Assembly: GCA_002897115.2 (NCBI GenBank)
Contig: BCIH01000011.1
Span: 778,764 to 838,530, forward strand
From: Prototheca cutis
Lineage: Eukaryota > Chlorophyta > Trebouxiophyceae > Chlorellales > Chlorellaceae
DNA length: 59,767 nucleotides
Direction: 5' to 3'
The notes under the pieces were generated by a model. The model had not been told where the DNA came from. It worked only from the letters and a program-made list of their open reading frames with translations, and made no database searches. This document shows positions 37,001 to 45,360 of this stretch, piece after piece (position 1 is the stretch's first letter; the number at the start of each line of letters is the position of its first letter). Made by a program: the position numbers and the translations under genes.

Positions 37001-38230
37001 TCACGGGCCCTAACCCGCGGCGCATGCCTGCACCTGGGCTGTGCCCCCGGCCCTGCAGCTGACGCCGCCGCTCTACCCTACGCAGCGCCCGAACCCGCAC
37101 GCGACCTCGAGGCGCTGCAGGCTGTGGCTGCCGCGTTACCTTTAACTGATTCACCAGATCTGTACGGCCTGCACCCCAGTGCGGACGCCGCGTTCCGCGG
37201 TGCCCAGGCACGCCGGGATCTGGCCGTCCTGCGCGAAGCCGCGCCGCGGCGGGGCGGACCGGGCGCGATTGGCCCATTATCGACCGGGTCAAATGGGCCT
37301 GCGAACCAGAAGCAAACCGATGATGGCAGCAGTGAGCCTGGGAGCGACGACGCTACACTGCTTGCGCTGTGCGAAAACCTACTGGCTCGCCTTCCTGTGC
37401 TGGGAGGTGCAGCCTCCCCCAGCTCTCCCGCTGGGGGCCCCAGTCCTGCAGACGCCCCCGGCCCCTACGCGGCGTGCCTGCGTCGTGAACGCGCGGCACT
37501 TGATGCCACGCTGGCGTACGTCCGTGGATCTTTGAGGGAGCTGGCACGTGCGGCGGTGGGCCGTGCGGTGCAGACGGCGGCGCTGGCGTCGGCCGCGGCG
37601 GCGTTGCATGCCGGTGCCGTGCCGCCCGACTGGGCTGCACGCAGCTGGCCGGGCTCTTCCCTGGAGCAGTGGGAGGCCGGCCTGCTTGCACGTCACGATC
37701 AGCTGGAGCGCTGGTCCATGCCGTCGCGCCTTGGCGGCGAGGTCTCCCCGCACCCCGGCACCCGGCCGCCGCCCGTGCTGTGGCTGGGCGGGCTGGACAA
37801 CCCCGGCGGGTTACTACAGGCCGTGCGCCTGGATGCCGCGCGCCGCCGGCACTGGCCGCTGGACGACGTGGCACTCACAGTTACGGCAGCGCGACTGGAA
37901 CCCGAGGCCGTCTCCGAGCCGCCCGAGTCTGGGATTTACGTGCAGGGCCTGGTGCTGGAGGGCGCCGGGTGGAGCCGACGCGTCGACGCGCTGGCCGANG
38001 CTGCTCCCGGGCGAGCGGCCACATCCTTGCCGCTGCTGCACATCGCGGCCGTGCCCACGCGTGACACAGCACCATCGCATGCTGTGCACGATACGCCCTG
38101 CTACCGCTCCGCCGACCGCGGGGCGGGCGGGCTGGTGGCCATGCTGCCCCTACGCGCCACGCTACCCTCGGCGCACTGGGTCCTACGTGGTGTCGCCCTG
38201 ATCTGCGCACCCACTGCGGCGGTACCATAA
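11061..38230 (+). CDS. Axonemal dynein heavy chain, outer-arm gamma class (DNAH5/DNAH8-like)
   Basis: One gene with well over 40 exons. Start: exons 11061-11108, 11217-11266, 11372-11444, 11762-11851 and 11955-12593 join in consistent phases from ATG at 11061. The order is tail, linker (HWERL after a split Arg at 18401), AAA1-AAA4 with four intact P-loops, coiled-coil stalk with microtubule-binding tip, AAA5, AAA6 and a C-terminal domain ending [12 protein letters not shown] at 38230. AAA1 reads [14 protein letters not shown], the axonemal form (cytoplasmic dynein has TESVK). [43 protein letters not shown] and the [10 protein letters not shown] ending fit the gamma class best. The protein is the motor that slides outer doublets in cilia. 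Introns carry microsatellites, a poly-C tract and an N gap. I see no clear disabling break, but exons at 17700-18200 and 34800-35100 are hard to delimit. Confidence 0.93.
12721..12791. repeat. (CA)n microsatellite in a dynein intron
   Basis: About 70 bp of perfect CA dinucleotide lie in the intron after the first large tail exon. They end just before the acceptor of the next exon ([13 protein letters not shown]). Confidence 0.95.
18501..18582. repeat. GT/GC-rich microsatellite in a dynein intron
   Basis: GT repeats grade into mixed GC/GT (alternating purine-pyrimidine), starting at the donor of the exon that carries the linker HWERL motif. Confidence 0.9.
21837..21900. repeat. Poly-C tract of about 64 bases in a dynein intron
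   Basis: An uninterrupted run of C lies between the linker exon ending EYSYEYLG and the exon opening AAA1. Its length is suspect in any assembly. Confidence 0.9.
21941..24000 (+). other. Dynein heavy chain: AAA1, the main ATPase site
   Basis: The Walker A loop [10 protein letters not shown] is at 22133-22162, just after an intron. [20 protein letters not shown] follows, then Walker B in CFDEFNRIN at about 22669-22695. [20 protein letters not shown] and [13 protein letters not shown] form the sensor region at about 22965-23065, and [14 protein letters not shown] sequence ends the module. All catalytic residues are present, so the motor should hydrolyse ATP. Confidence 0.9.
24706..24840. other. 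Assembly gap (N run) inside a dynein intron
   Basis: About 135 Ns are flanked by poly-C on the left and poly-A on the right. The flanking exons join in frame across it. Confidence 0.98.
24999..25032. repeat. (GT)n microsatellite in a dynein intron
   Basis: GT dinucleotides directly follow the exon encoding [10 protein letters not shown], so the repeat begins at the intron donor. Confidence 0.9.
26637..26660. repeat. (AATC)n tetranucleotide repeat in a dynein intron
   Basis: About five copies of AATC occur in the intron before the AAA3 P-loop exon. Confidence 0.85.
26710..27910 (+). other. Dynein heavy chain: AAA3
   Basis: The P-loop GATGTGKS is at 26718-26741. [20 protein letters not shown] follows at about 26905-26960 and matches the conserved DDVNMP-x-x-x-x-YG/WGDQ Walker B segment. 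The next exons read [12 protein letters not shown], then [18 protein letters not shown]. The P-loop keeps the Lys and Ser needed for nucleotide binding. Confidence 0.85.
28590..30130 (+). other. Dynein heavy chain: AAA4
   Basis: The P-loop GIGGSGKQS is at about 28663-28689, preceded by [18 protein letters not shown]. Later exons read [20 protein letters not shown] (about 29055-29110), [14 protein letters not shown] (about 29465) and [18 protein letters not shown] (about 30080-30140), all standard AAA4 landmarks leading into the stalk. Confidence 0.85.
30355..32355 (+). other. Dynein heavy chain: coiled-coil stalk and microtubule-binding tip
   Basis: The first strand of the coiled coil lies at about 30360-30600 and 30700-30800 (heptad-rich, Glu/Ala/Gln). 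[18 protein letters not shown] marks entry into the microtubule-binding domain. [16 protein letters not shown] and [17 protein letters not shown] (about 31155-31525) are its conserved core. The return strand runs from about 31665 through [20 protein letters not shown] to 32355. The domain grips the B-tubule during the power stroke. Confidence 0.85.
32038..32097. repeat. T-rich then G-rich tract in a dynein intron
   Basis: Runs of T broken by single Gs are followed by about 15 Gs. It lies in an intron of the stalk return strand. Confidence 0.85.
32520..38230 (+). other. Dynein heavy chain: AAA5, AAA6 and C-terminal domain
   Basis: AAA5 begins with [18 protein letters not shown] (about 32525) and includes [23 protein letters not shown]6 includes [19 protein letters not shown] (about 33385), [18 protein letters not shown] and the [20 protein letters not shown] segment (about 35690-36005). 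The C-terminal domain includes [39 protein letters not shown] and a long GC-rich last exon (about 36850-38230). That exon is unusually Ala/Arg/Pro-rich in parts (37150-37500), where it departs from relatives. The two Ns at 36933-36934 leave one codon unread. Confidence 0.85.
33465..33484. repeat. (GAGG)n short tandem repeat
   Basis: Four to five copies of GGGA/GAGG lie in the intron after the [11 protein letters not shown] exon. Confidence 0.8.
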
Positions 38231-38703
38231 GAATGGGGAGTGGGCAGCAACATCGTTCACGCGTAGGCAAGTGGCGCAAGAAGAGGAGATGCTGACTTTG
38301 TACTCTGGGATCAAGAAGGACTGTTCCACATTCGGAGGCAATTACCTCCCCTGACCAGGCACATTGCCTTCAATCCCATTGGTCGACTTAAAATTGCCCG
38401 ACCCAACTTCAAGGCTGTTGCACTGATGAACAGATGCTGTTCAATTTTCACCAGCTCCCAAGTAGAAGAAAAAGGCAACATCGGGTGCAAGTGGGGGAGG
38501 GCGCTCCTGAACAATATTTGCAAGGCTCCGCACCGCAAGTCGTCATCGCACACAAAATTCTCAGTCTGTGGACGAGCCATGAGACAAAGTTCAGGGCAAG
38601 GCCGGGGCAAGTTGATGTGCCCGGGGGCCGGCCTCGGGTTGAAGGTCGATGAGAATATATTCATCGGCCATGTCCACCCGGAGACAATGTCTGGCTGCTC
38701 ATG
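38231..38703. other. Spacer between convergent dynein and GPAT9 genes
   Basis: This stretch holds the 3' UTRs of both genes. No coding sequence or clear TGTAA signal was seen. Confidence 0.5.
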
Positions 38704-40845
38704 CTAGATGTACTTTGCAATGACGTCGCTGTACACACGGCGCTGCTTTTCGATCAGGTCCGGATGCTGTGGGTGGTGGAGACGGGAAATGGTGTGTGTG
38801 TGTGAGGTGGGGAGTTCGTGGGACCAGAGTGAGCATGGAAGGGTTCGATGTAAACAGCCCTCGGTGCCAAGAGTGCAGCAAGCAATGGGCCCCCCCCCAC
38901 CAGTACACGCACACAATAGAAAAAGAAAAAAGGAAAGACAAAAGGAAAGCCAAACTCCAGCCACACAAACCTTTTCGGCGAGATTGTAGTACTTCAGGTA
39001 GCCATCCCATGGCACCACAGTGAGTTGCGCCTTTTTTGCAATCATGGCCTGCACCCGCTCTGCAAACTGCTGCGATGTCTCGTCGTCGCGCTTGGTCTGC
39101 ACGGCGTACAAAGTAGGGTTGCATCAGAGGAATGGAGTGGATTGTTGGTGGGTGGGCACACAGGTTGGGCTGTAGGATGCACATGCATGCACAACCCCTG
39201 CCGAAAATACATACGCCAGCCAAACGCCACCTAGCATACACACACACACCTGGGGCTCGAGGAAGTAGACGTCGCAGACGAGGGCCCAGGATCGCATGAG
39301 CTTTCCCAGATGTGCGGTAAAGGACTGGCGCTTGCTGTTCCAGAACGCGTCCACAAAGATCTTGTTGTACTTGATGGCAATGGGGCAGACTGTGGCGCCC
39401 AGGTCAAACGCGCCCTTGCGGAACATGACGCAGTACTCGTTGTTCACGCAGGTACCCTCAGGGAAGATGAGCAGTGGCACCGATGTCGGGTCAGAGACAT
39501 GCTCCTTCATGCTCTTTGCTACGAGCGTGCGGTCCTTGGCCTTTTTTGGGTGGGGGTTTGTGCGTGTGTGTGTGNNNNNNNNNNNNNNNNNNNGACCAGG
39601 GAGAGCACGCAGGGACATTTTTGGCAAGATTCCAGAGTTACGGTACACCCAAATGCACAACAGAGCACAACACAGCCTGCATGCATGCCTGTTGACTGCA
39701 TACCTGGGTGCGGTTGAACATGAGGCACCCCAGGGCGGACAGGTATCGCGTCTGGAAGACACCCACCCAGCCCGGGTGTAGCTGCATGATGGCAGCAAAG
39801 GGCGCGTAGGAGCACAGCACGGCATAGTCGATCATGGATGTGTGGTTGGCGACCCAGACGCGGTTGGCGGCGGGCGCCGGGCGAGGGCCGTGGTAGCGGA
39901 TGACGCCCGTCCACGACGTCACAAACACGCGGCTGAGGAACTGGACCATCTTGCGCTCGGCCTCGTGCCGTGTGGCACCCTTGAGGAAGCCTGTCACCGC
40001 GAAACCGAGGATGAAAAGCAGGGCACCGAGCAGCAGTGTCATCACACGCAGCGGGAAGAGGACCAGGTTGCGGATGACCACGCCCAGCGCCCACAGGGGC
40101 AGCAGGTAAAAGTTCCAGTTCCAGGGGTCGTCCATGGCAGAGGTGAAGCAGCGCAGGAAGGAATCGTCGACGATCGCAGCTGCTGCGTCGTTCAGAGGAC
40201 CGCTGATGTCCAACACGTCTGTCAACAGGGTGTGCGGCATGGTGTCCGGCTGCTCCGAGCGTTTTTTCGCCACCACATCCTGTTGGGTTGGTATGTGGGG
40301 CGGTGGGGTTGGTGGTGATGATAATAATGCTGATGGAGGTGGCAATTACGGTGAGGATGGTGGCAGCGGAATGGTGTGGATTTCTGAACCCAAACACACC
40401 AACAAACAGAAACACCACGTACCTCAATCTGTTCGTGCACGCTGCTAGGCTTGCTGTCCGAACCGAGTTGATTCAAATCCACAGAGCTCAGAGTAATGTG
40501 CTTCAGGCTGGCGAGGTGGAAGAGAGGCCGCGCGTCATGCGGGGCTGGCGGGTTCGCTCGCCACCCACCCCGAGGCCCTATGCGAAGACGCCTCCAAGTC
40601 AAACGCCGACCTGGGGTGCCCCATCTCCGCAAGCAAGGCTGATGCAGCCACCGACCCCATAACCAAATACGCACAGAAACCATCGACCGAGCAGGAGACA
40701 GTGTGCCAACCCACCTGGTGAGACCTACGAGGTTGGACCCCCCCAATCTGGGGTCTGCCGGCTTTCCCTCCATACCGGGACCGACAGCGGGCGTGCTCTC
40801 TGCGAGGCCCGAGCTTGCCAAACAGGAGATGAAAAGCGAGTGCAA
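38704..40845 (-). CDS. GPAT9: Glycerol-3-phosphate acyltransferase, ER type (GPAT9)
   Basis: Six exons: 40845-40715, 40507-40423, 40279-39704, 39540-39250, 39096-38971 and 38766-38704. All phases match, giving 423 residues. The enzyme acylates glycerol-3-phosphate to lysophosphatidate, the first step of membrane and storage glycerolipid synthesis at the ER. It has the acyltransferase blocks VWVANHTSMIDYAVL, CLMFNRTQ, LLIFPEGTCVNNEY and CPIAIKYNKIFVDAFWNS. Plant GPAT9 hallmarks are AAAIVDDSFLRCF, DPWNWNFYLLPLW, LPLWAL...LLFILGF membrane segments and the TVVPWDGYLKYYN end. The start at 40845 is the first in-frame ATG of exon 1; an internal Met (MEGKPADPRL) is possible. A 19-base N run sits in the intron between exons 3 and 4. 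The gene is head to head with the phosphoethanolamine methyltransferase gene. Confidence 0.93.
39575..39593. other. Short N run in a GPAT9 intron
   Basis: Nineteen Ns follow a GT-rich stretch, probably an unresolved microsatellite. Confidence 0.95.
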
Positions 40846-41147
40846 CTCAGCGTTGACGGTTGTCTTGCATATATTTGGGTTGCGTGAGGGACGCTGGGTT
40901 TATCATGGCCTAAGGTGACAGGGGGCGATATGCCAGCGTGGCATCCCTTCCGCGCCGAGGGGAGGCGCATTGGGCTATTGGCTCTTGGGGGTCTCCTTGT
41001 TAAAGCCCCAGCGCGACGGGTCAGCGCCAGAACTGTGGAGCCCAGTTCTTTTTGAAACCGTGTCGTGTTAGCACTCATTTTGGGCATATTTCATTGTCGC
41101 CAACAGCCTCGCCGAGCGCTGATCACGCCCTGCCGCCACAGGTCGGG
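40846..41147. promoter_or_regulatory. Bidirectional promoter region of GPAT9 and PEAMT
   Basis: About 302 bp separate the two divergent start codons, which leaves room for a single shared promoter. No specific motif was identified. The sequence just before the PEAMT ATG (CCACAG, ending 41141) could be the acceptor of a 5' UTR intron. Confidence 0.55.
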
Positions 41148-43328
41148 ATGGCTCCTCAGCAGGAGCGCGAGGCTCAGCGCAGCTACTGGAAGGAGCACTC
41201 CGGCGATGCCACTGTGGAGACCATGATGCTGGATAGCCAGGCGGCTGACATTGACAAGCTGGAGCGGCCCGAGGTGTGGATCACCTAGTTGCGCTGTGGG
41301 GCCCGTCCGCCCACCCGTGCTATATATGCTGGAACCCTCCCCTGGGCGCCCGCCCGTCTTAGGGCGCGCTGGCCCAGGCCCTGCCGCCGACCTCCCGCGG
41401 TGGCCCAGCCTCGCACACTCAGACTCAAACTTCCCCCATCCACCCACTGGCAACCCGGCATGCAGGTCCTGCAGCTCCTGGGGTCCGTCCAGGACAAGCG
41501 GGTGGTGGAGCTCGGAGCGGGCATTGGCCGGTTCACGCGCCCCCTGGCCGAGCAGGCCAAGTCCATGGTCGCTCTGGACTTTATGCCCAACCTGATCGCG
41601 GAGAACAAGGCGCAGAACGGCCACCTCGGCAACATTGACTTCAGGCGCGTGATTAATATGGGTCTGGGGTGTGAGGGGGAGGGGTGACTGCAGCGTGGGA
41701 CCTTGCATGTATGCACGGTGTGGCTGGGATTTCCTTCCTTCCTGTGGAACAGGGGGCATGTACGTGCATGCGGGGTTTGCAGTGAGGGAATCGGTGACAT
41801 GGGCGGGGGCTGGACTCTTGTTTCTTTTGTATTCACCGCAACTACGCTGAACGGCCTATTTTGCGGTGCTCGTAGCCCTCACCCCCACGCCCATTGTTAC
41901 CTCACCCAGGTGCGGCGACGCGACGGAGCTGGAGCTGCCCCTGAGTAGCGCGGATGTCGTCTTTTCCAACTGGCTGCTGATGTATCTGAGCGACGAGGAG
42001 GTGGCGGGGCTGGCCCGGCGGGCGCTGGAGTGGCTGGCGCCCGGCGGCCTGTTCTTCTTCCGGGAATCGTGCTTCCGGCAGTCGGGCGACAAGAAGCGCG
42101 GCTCCAACCCCACCCACTACCGCAATCCACGCGAGTACTTTGCCATATTGGACGCGTGCACGATGCCGCTGGCTGGGGGCGCCACGGCCGCCTTTGAGCT
42201 CATCTGCTGCAAGAGCGTCGACACATATGTCCGCGTCAAGCAGAACCAAAACCAAGTCTGCTGGAAATGGCGCAAGGTGAGCGGGCCAGGGGGGGCGTGT
42301 GGGTGTGGGTGTCTTTTTGTCTGTGTGTGTCTGTGTCTGTGTGTGTGTGTTGGGGGGGGGGGGGGGGGGTATCCCTTCTGTTTTGATGGGAAGCCCAGCA
42401 AAGCCATTATGTCACCCATCCCTGGCGTCTCATCCAGGTACTCACGCATGAAAATCAATCGCGCACACGCTTTCTAAAAGAATAAAGCAAAACAAGATCC
42501 CACACCACCTGCGCACAGGTGCACCGGATGGACAAGTCGGCGTTGCCGTGCGTGGATCGTCATTTCCTGGACGGCCAGTTCTACACAGCGGATGCCATTG
42601 CTCGGTACGAGTCGGTGTTTGGGCCGGGTTTCATTTCACCCGGCGGCGCGGACATGACGCGGGAGCTGGCCACGGAGCTGACCCTCACCCCCGAGGACAT
42701 GGTGCTGGACGTGGGCTGCGGCGTGGGCGGCGCCGCGTTCCTGCTGGCACGTGAGAAGGGCTGCTTCGTCTACGGCGTCGACCTGTCGGTCAACATGATC
42801 CTCACTGCGCTGGAGCGCGCCGCCGCCAGCGGCAACGGCGACAAGGTGTCGCTGGAGGTGAGCGACTGCACGCTGCGCCGCTTCCCCGAGGGCACGTTTA
42901 GCCACATCTTCTCGCGCGACACGCTGGTGCACGTGCACGACAAGCCCGCGCTGTTCCGGCGCCTGCTGCCCGCGCTGCGGGCCGGGGGCACGCTGCTGAT
43001 CACCGACTACTGCCGCGGCGACAGCCCGCCCTCGCCCGGGTTCCAGGCCTATGTTGCCGACCACGCGTACGACCTACACACCGTCGCCGCATATGGCGAC
43101 ATGCTGAGTGCCGCAGGGTTTGAGGTGGTGCACGCCAGTGACGAGACGCCGCGCTTCATCGCCACGCTCGAGACCGAGCTGGAGCGCCTGGCCGCATCAC
43201 GCACCGAGTTTGTCGAAGCACACTCGGCGGAGGCCTACGACGCCATGGTCAAGGGCTGGCGCAGCAAGCTGGACCGTGCCCGCGCGGGCGAGCAGGCCTG
43301 GGGCAAGTTCATCGCCCGGAAAGCCTGA
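41148..43328 (+). CDS. PEAMT: Phosphoethanolamine N-methyltransferase, two-domain plant type
   Basis: Four exons: 41148-41273, 41466-41644, 41910-42276 and 42519-43328, in frame, giving 493 residues, the length of plant enzymes. It methylates phosphoethanolamine three times with SAM to make phosphocholine for phosphatidylcholine. The N-terminal methyltransferase domain has motif [13 protein letters not shown] and [14 protein letters not shown]. The linker reads [20 protein letters not shown]. The C-terminal domain has motif [18 protein letters not shown], then [20 protein letters not shown] and [12 protein letters not shown]. Both domains are complete, as in plants; nematodes split them over two proteins. 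Intron 2 appears to start with GC (cag|gcgcgtg), since only that site restores the frame. A G-rich run lies in intron 3. The gene is divergent from GPAT9. Confidence 0.95.
42349..42370. repeat. GT-rich then poly-G tract in a PEAMT intron
   Basis: GT repeats run into about 20 Gs within the third intron. Confidence 0.85.
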
Positions 43329-44336
43329 ATGTGAGGAAAAGGCCTATGGCCTGTCTGTGTTTGGGGGGGCGGGAGTTTGGTAAGCAGGGCACGACCTGAG
43401 GAATTGGCTGCCCAGCTCGGAGTCATCCCCCGGCCCCTGGTGCATCTGGGGAGTGCCTGCCTGCCTTCGCGGGCAGCCCATGCCCTGGCAGTGCGGCCCC
43501 CAAAGCTTGTACATAGGCTGGTTGATAACGTTCACGACTGCATTGAGGAGTCCTGACCCGGAGAGGTCTGTGTCTGCGCACCCATGGTGGTGAGGGGCAA
43601 GGTGAGCGGGGACTGGTATCGTCCGGGAGAGGACTGCCACGGCAGCACGTGGCCCAGCACGAGGAGGTCGAGCTGGCCGCGGAAGTCTCATCCTTCATGC
43701 TGTTTGGTGGCAGGCACGGAAACGTACGGTGCGCTCAATGGTTGAAAGCTGGCCAGAGTATCCCCATGGTAGAACCCGTGCTGCCACGATACGCCGGAAG
43801 GTGTGCGACTGGAAGTTCTAGCTGCTGTTGTAATACACTTGTCCGATCGGTACACTGGGTTGGACCACAGCCGGCCGCAGATGAGCTCATCCATTGCAAT
43901 CAGACCCTGCTGTCTGTCGTCCTGCTGAGCACATGCCACCACGCCGGCGACGTTGATCCTTTCACGTGTGCACACCGCAAAAGCGCATATCATCTCATAC
44001 CTCAAAAGTGCGGAGGCCGCCGCGAAAAATATGCATGGGCATTTGCAGTACCTGAACACCCAAGGACAGGCAGCTGCTCCCCTCTGCAATGGTGCATCTC
44101 ACTATCCCCAAACGTGGCTGTCTGCTGACCATATGAAAATCTTACAATCATGCATCATTCTGTCAACCTTAGGGAAACTGATGACAGCATGCATGTCGAT
44201 AGAGGAATGTTGTTGCTTGGAATTGGGGGATAAAATGCAAAATGGGCAGTCTACGCACACATTCTCACACACAAGCATGCGCATATTTGCAAAGACTCAC
44301 GTTCACACATGCATGCACACGGCAACAAAAACGCGC
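43329..44336. other. Convergent spacer with possible polyadenylation signals
   Basis: It lies between the 3' ends of PEAMT (+) and a secreted-protein gene (-). TGTAA occurs on + at 43829-43833 and on - at 44142-44146. The second is about 190 nt past the secreted protein stop and is the better candidate. No gene was seen. Confidence 0.4.
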
Positions 44337-45360
44337 TCAATGCCGGCGTTTGGATGCTTGCACTGGCGGCTTCACTCGCTGCAGGGCATTCCAAGGCGTC
44401 CAAACTTCCTTTCCATCTTGCAGGGAAGCAGCCCGAGCCTCGAGGTGCCCGTCGTCCAGGAGCATGAGCAGAATTTCGGGCCTCTTGATGGGCATCGACA
44501 CCTTGATCTTGCCATCCCGGACCTCCTTCTGAATTATGGAGGTGTGGAACACGACGTCCATGTGGTTGAAAAATCTGAGACCCACCTTGTGTGCCGTGGA
44601 CGGTGGGACATTGAGGTCCAAAAATAGATTGTGTCCATTTGGCGGCCTGCCGCCAACTGCCTCTACAGTTGTGTTGGCGTAATAAGTCCCAACTACGGTT
44701 GTACGTGTTGGCGGCGGCGGAGGGGGGCTCGGCGGCGAGGGCGGTGGTGGGGGCGGTGGGGACGGTGGTGGCGGGCTCAGCGGCACTTCGGCACAGCCCT
44801 TGACAGGAAAACGGAGCAGAGAATCGTCCTGCAGGGTTATCTCCGTCTGGATCTTTTGCACGTTCTTATAGAATCTGGACCGAGTCCAGATGAGGTAGTT
44901 GAGGCCGGCAATGGTGTTGTCCCACCTCTTCGTGGGCCCCTCCGCGTGGTGGCGAAATCCAAGCTTGAGAAGGGAAGTGATGGACTTGATGTTGGCGACA
45001 GGGGTGTGGTAAAGAGTGACGTCATACCAGCAATCATCGCCGTCGCAGTAGGACTTGCACATGGTGTTGACGTCCAGAAATTGGCCACCGAGGAGTCTCC
45101 GGGAATGGCTAGGATGGGCGGCGGCTGTGGTGTCATCGCGGCGGCTCCCGTCCAGACGCTCGGCCGAGGATCCCTGGGGCATGGAACCACACAGACGCAC
45201 AAGTCATGCCGAAATATGATTTGTGAACCGTTCGACTGGACTGGCGTTCGCACCAGTTCCGGGGTGGGACGCGCAGGCACACGCCTACCTGAACCGAAAG
45301 CAGGCAGATGAGCAGAACGGCTGCCAGGGGGCCCCGGCATTGTCCTCTCCAGATCGGCAT
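44337..45360 (-). CDS. Modular secreted protein with Pro-rich spacer (unnamed family)
   Basis: Two exons, 45360-45289 and 45173-44337, make 302 residues. Exon 1 is just a signal peptide (core GPLAAVLLICLLSVQ), with a phase-0 intron after it. The mature protein has three parts. Module A (about residues 60-155) contains MCKSYCDGDDCWYDVT and ends near FPVKGCAEV. A spacer follows, with Ser-Pro(3-7) units (plus-strand bases about 44700-44790). Module B (about residues 190-290) includes NLFLDLNVPP, VVFHT, GKIKVSMP and GHLEARA. The same A-spacer-B order occurs in the protein at 55432-56746. Ser-Pro-rich spacers are typical of hydroxyproline-rich wall glycoproteins in green algae, so a cell-wall role is likely but inferred. 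I do not recognise either module as a named domain. Confidence 0.8.

Noticed and set aside
37353..38279. Long minus-strand and alternate-frame ORFs
   Set aside because: They lie over the GC-rich last exon of the dynein heavy chain, whose frame is clear from its motifs.
44700..44790. Possible CRISPR or minisatellite in the GGC/GGT-rich stretch
   Set aside because: It encodes the Ser-Pro spacer of the secreted protein on the minus strand; there are no spacer-repeat units.
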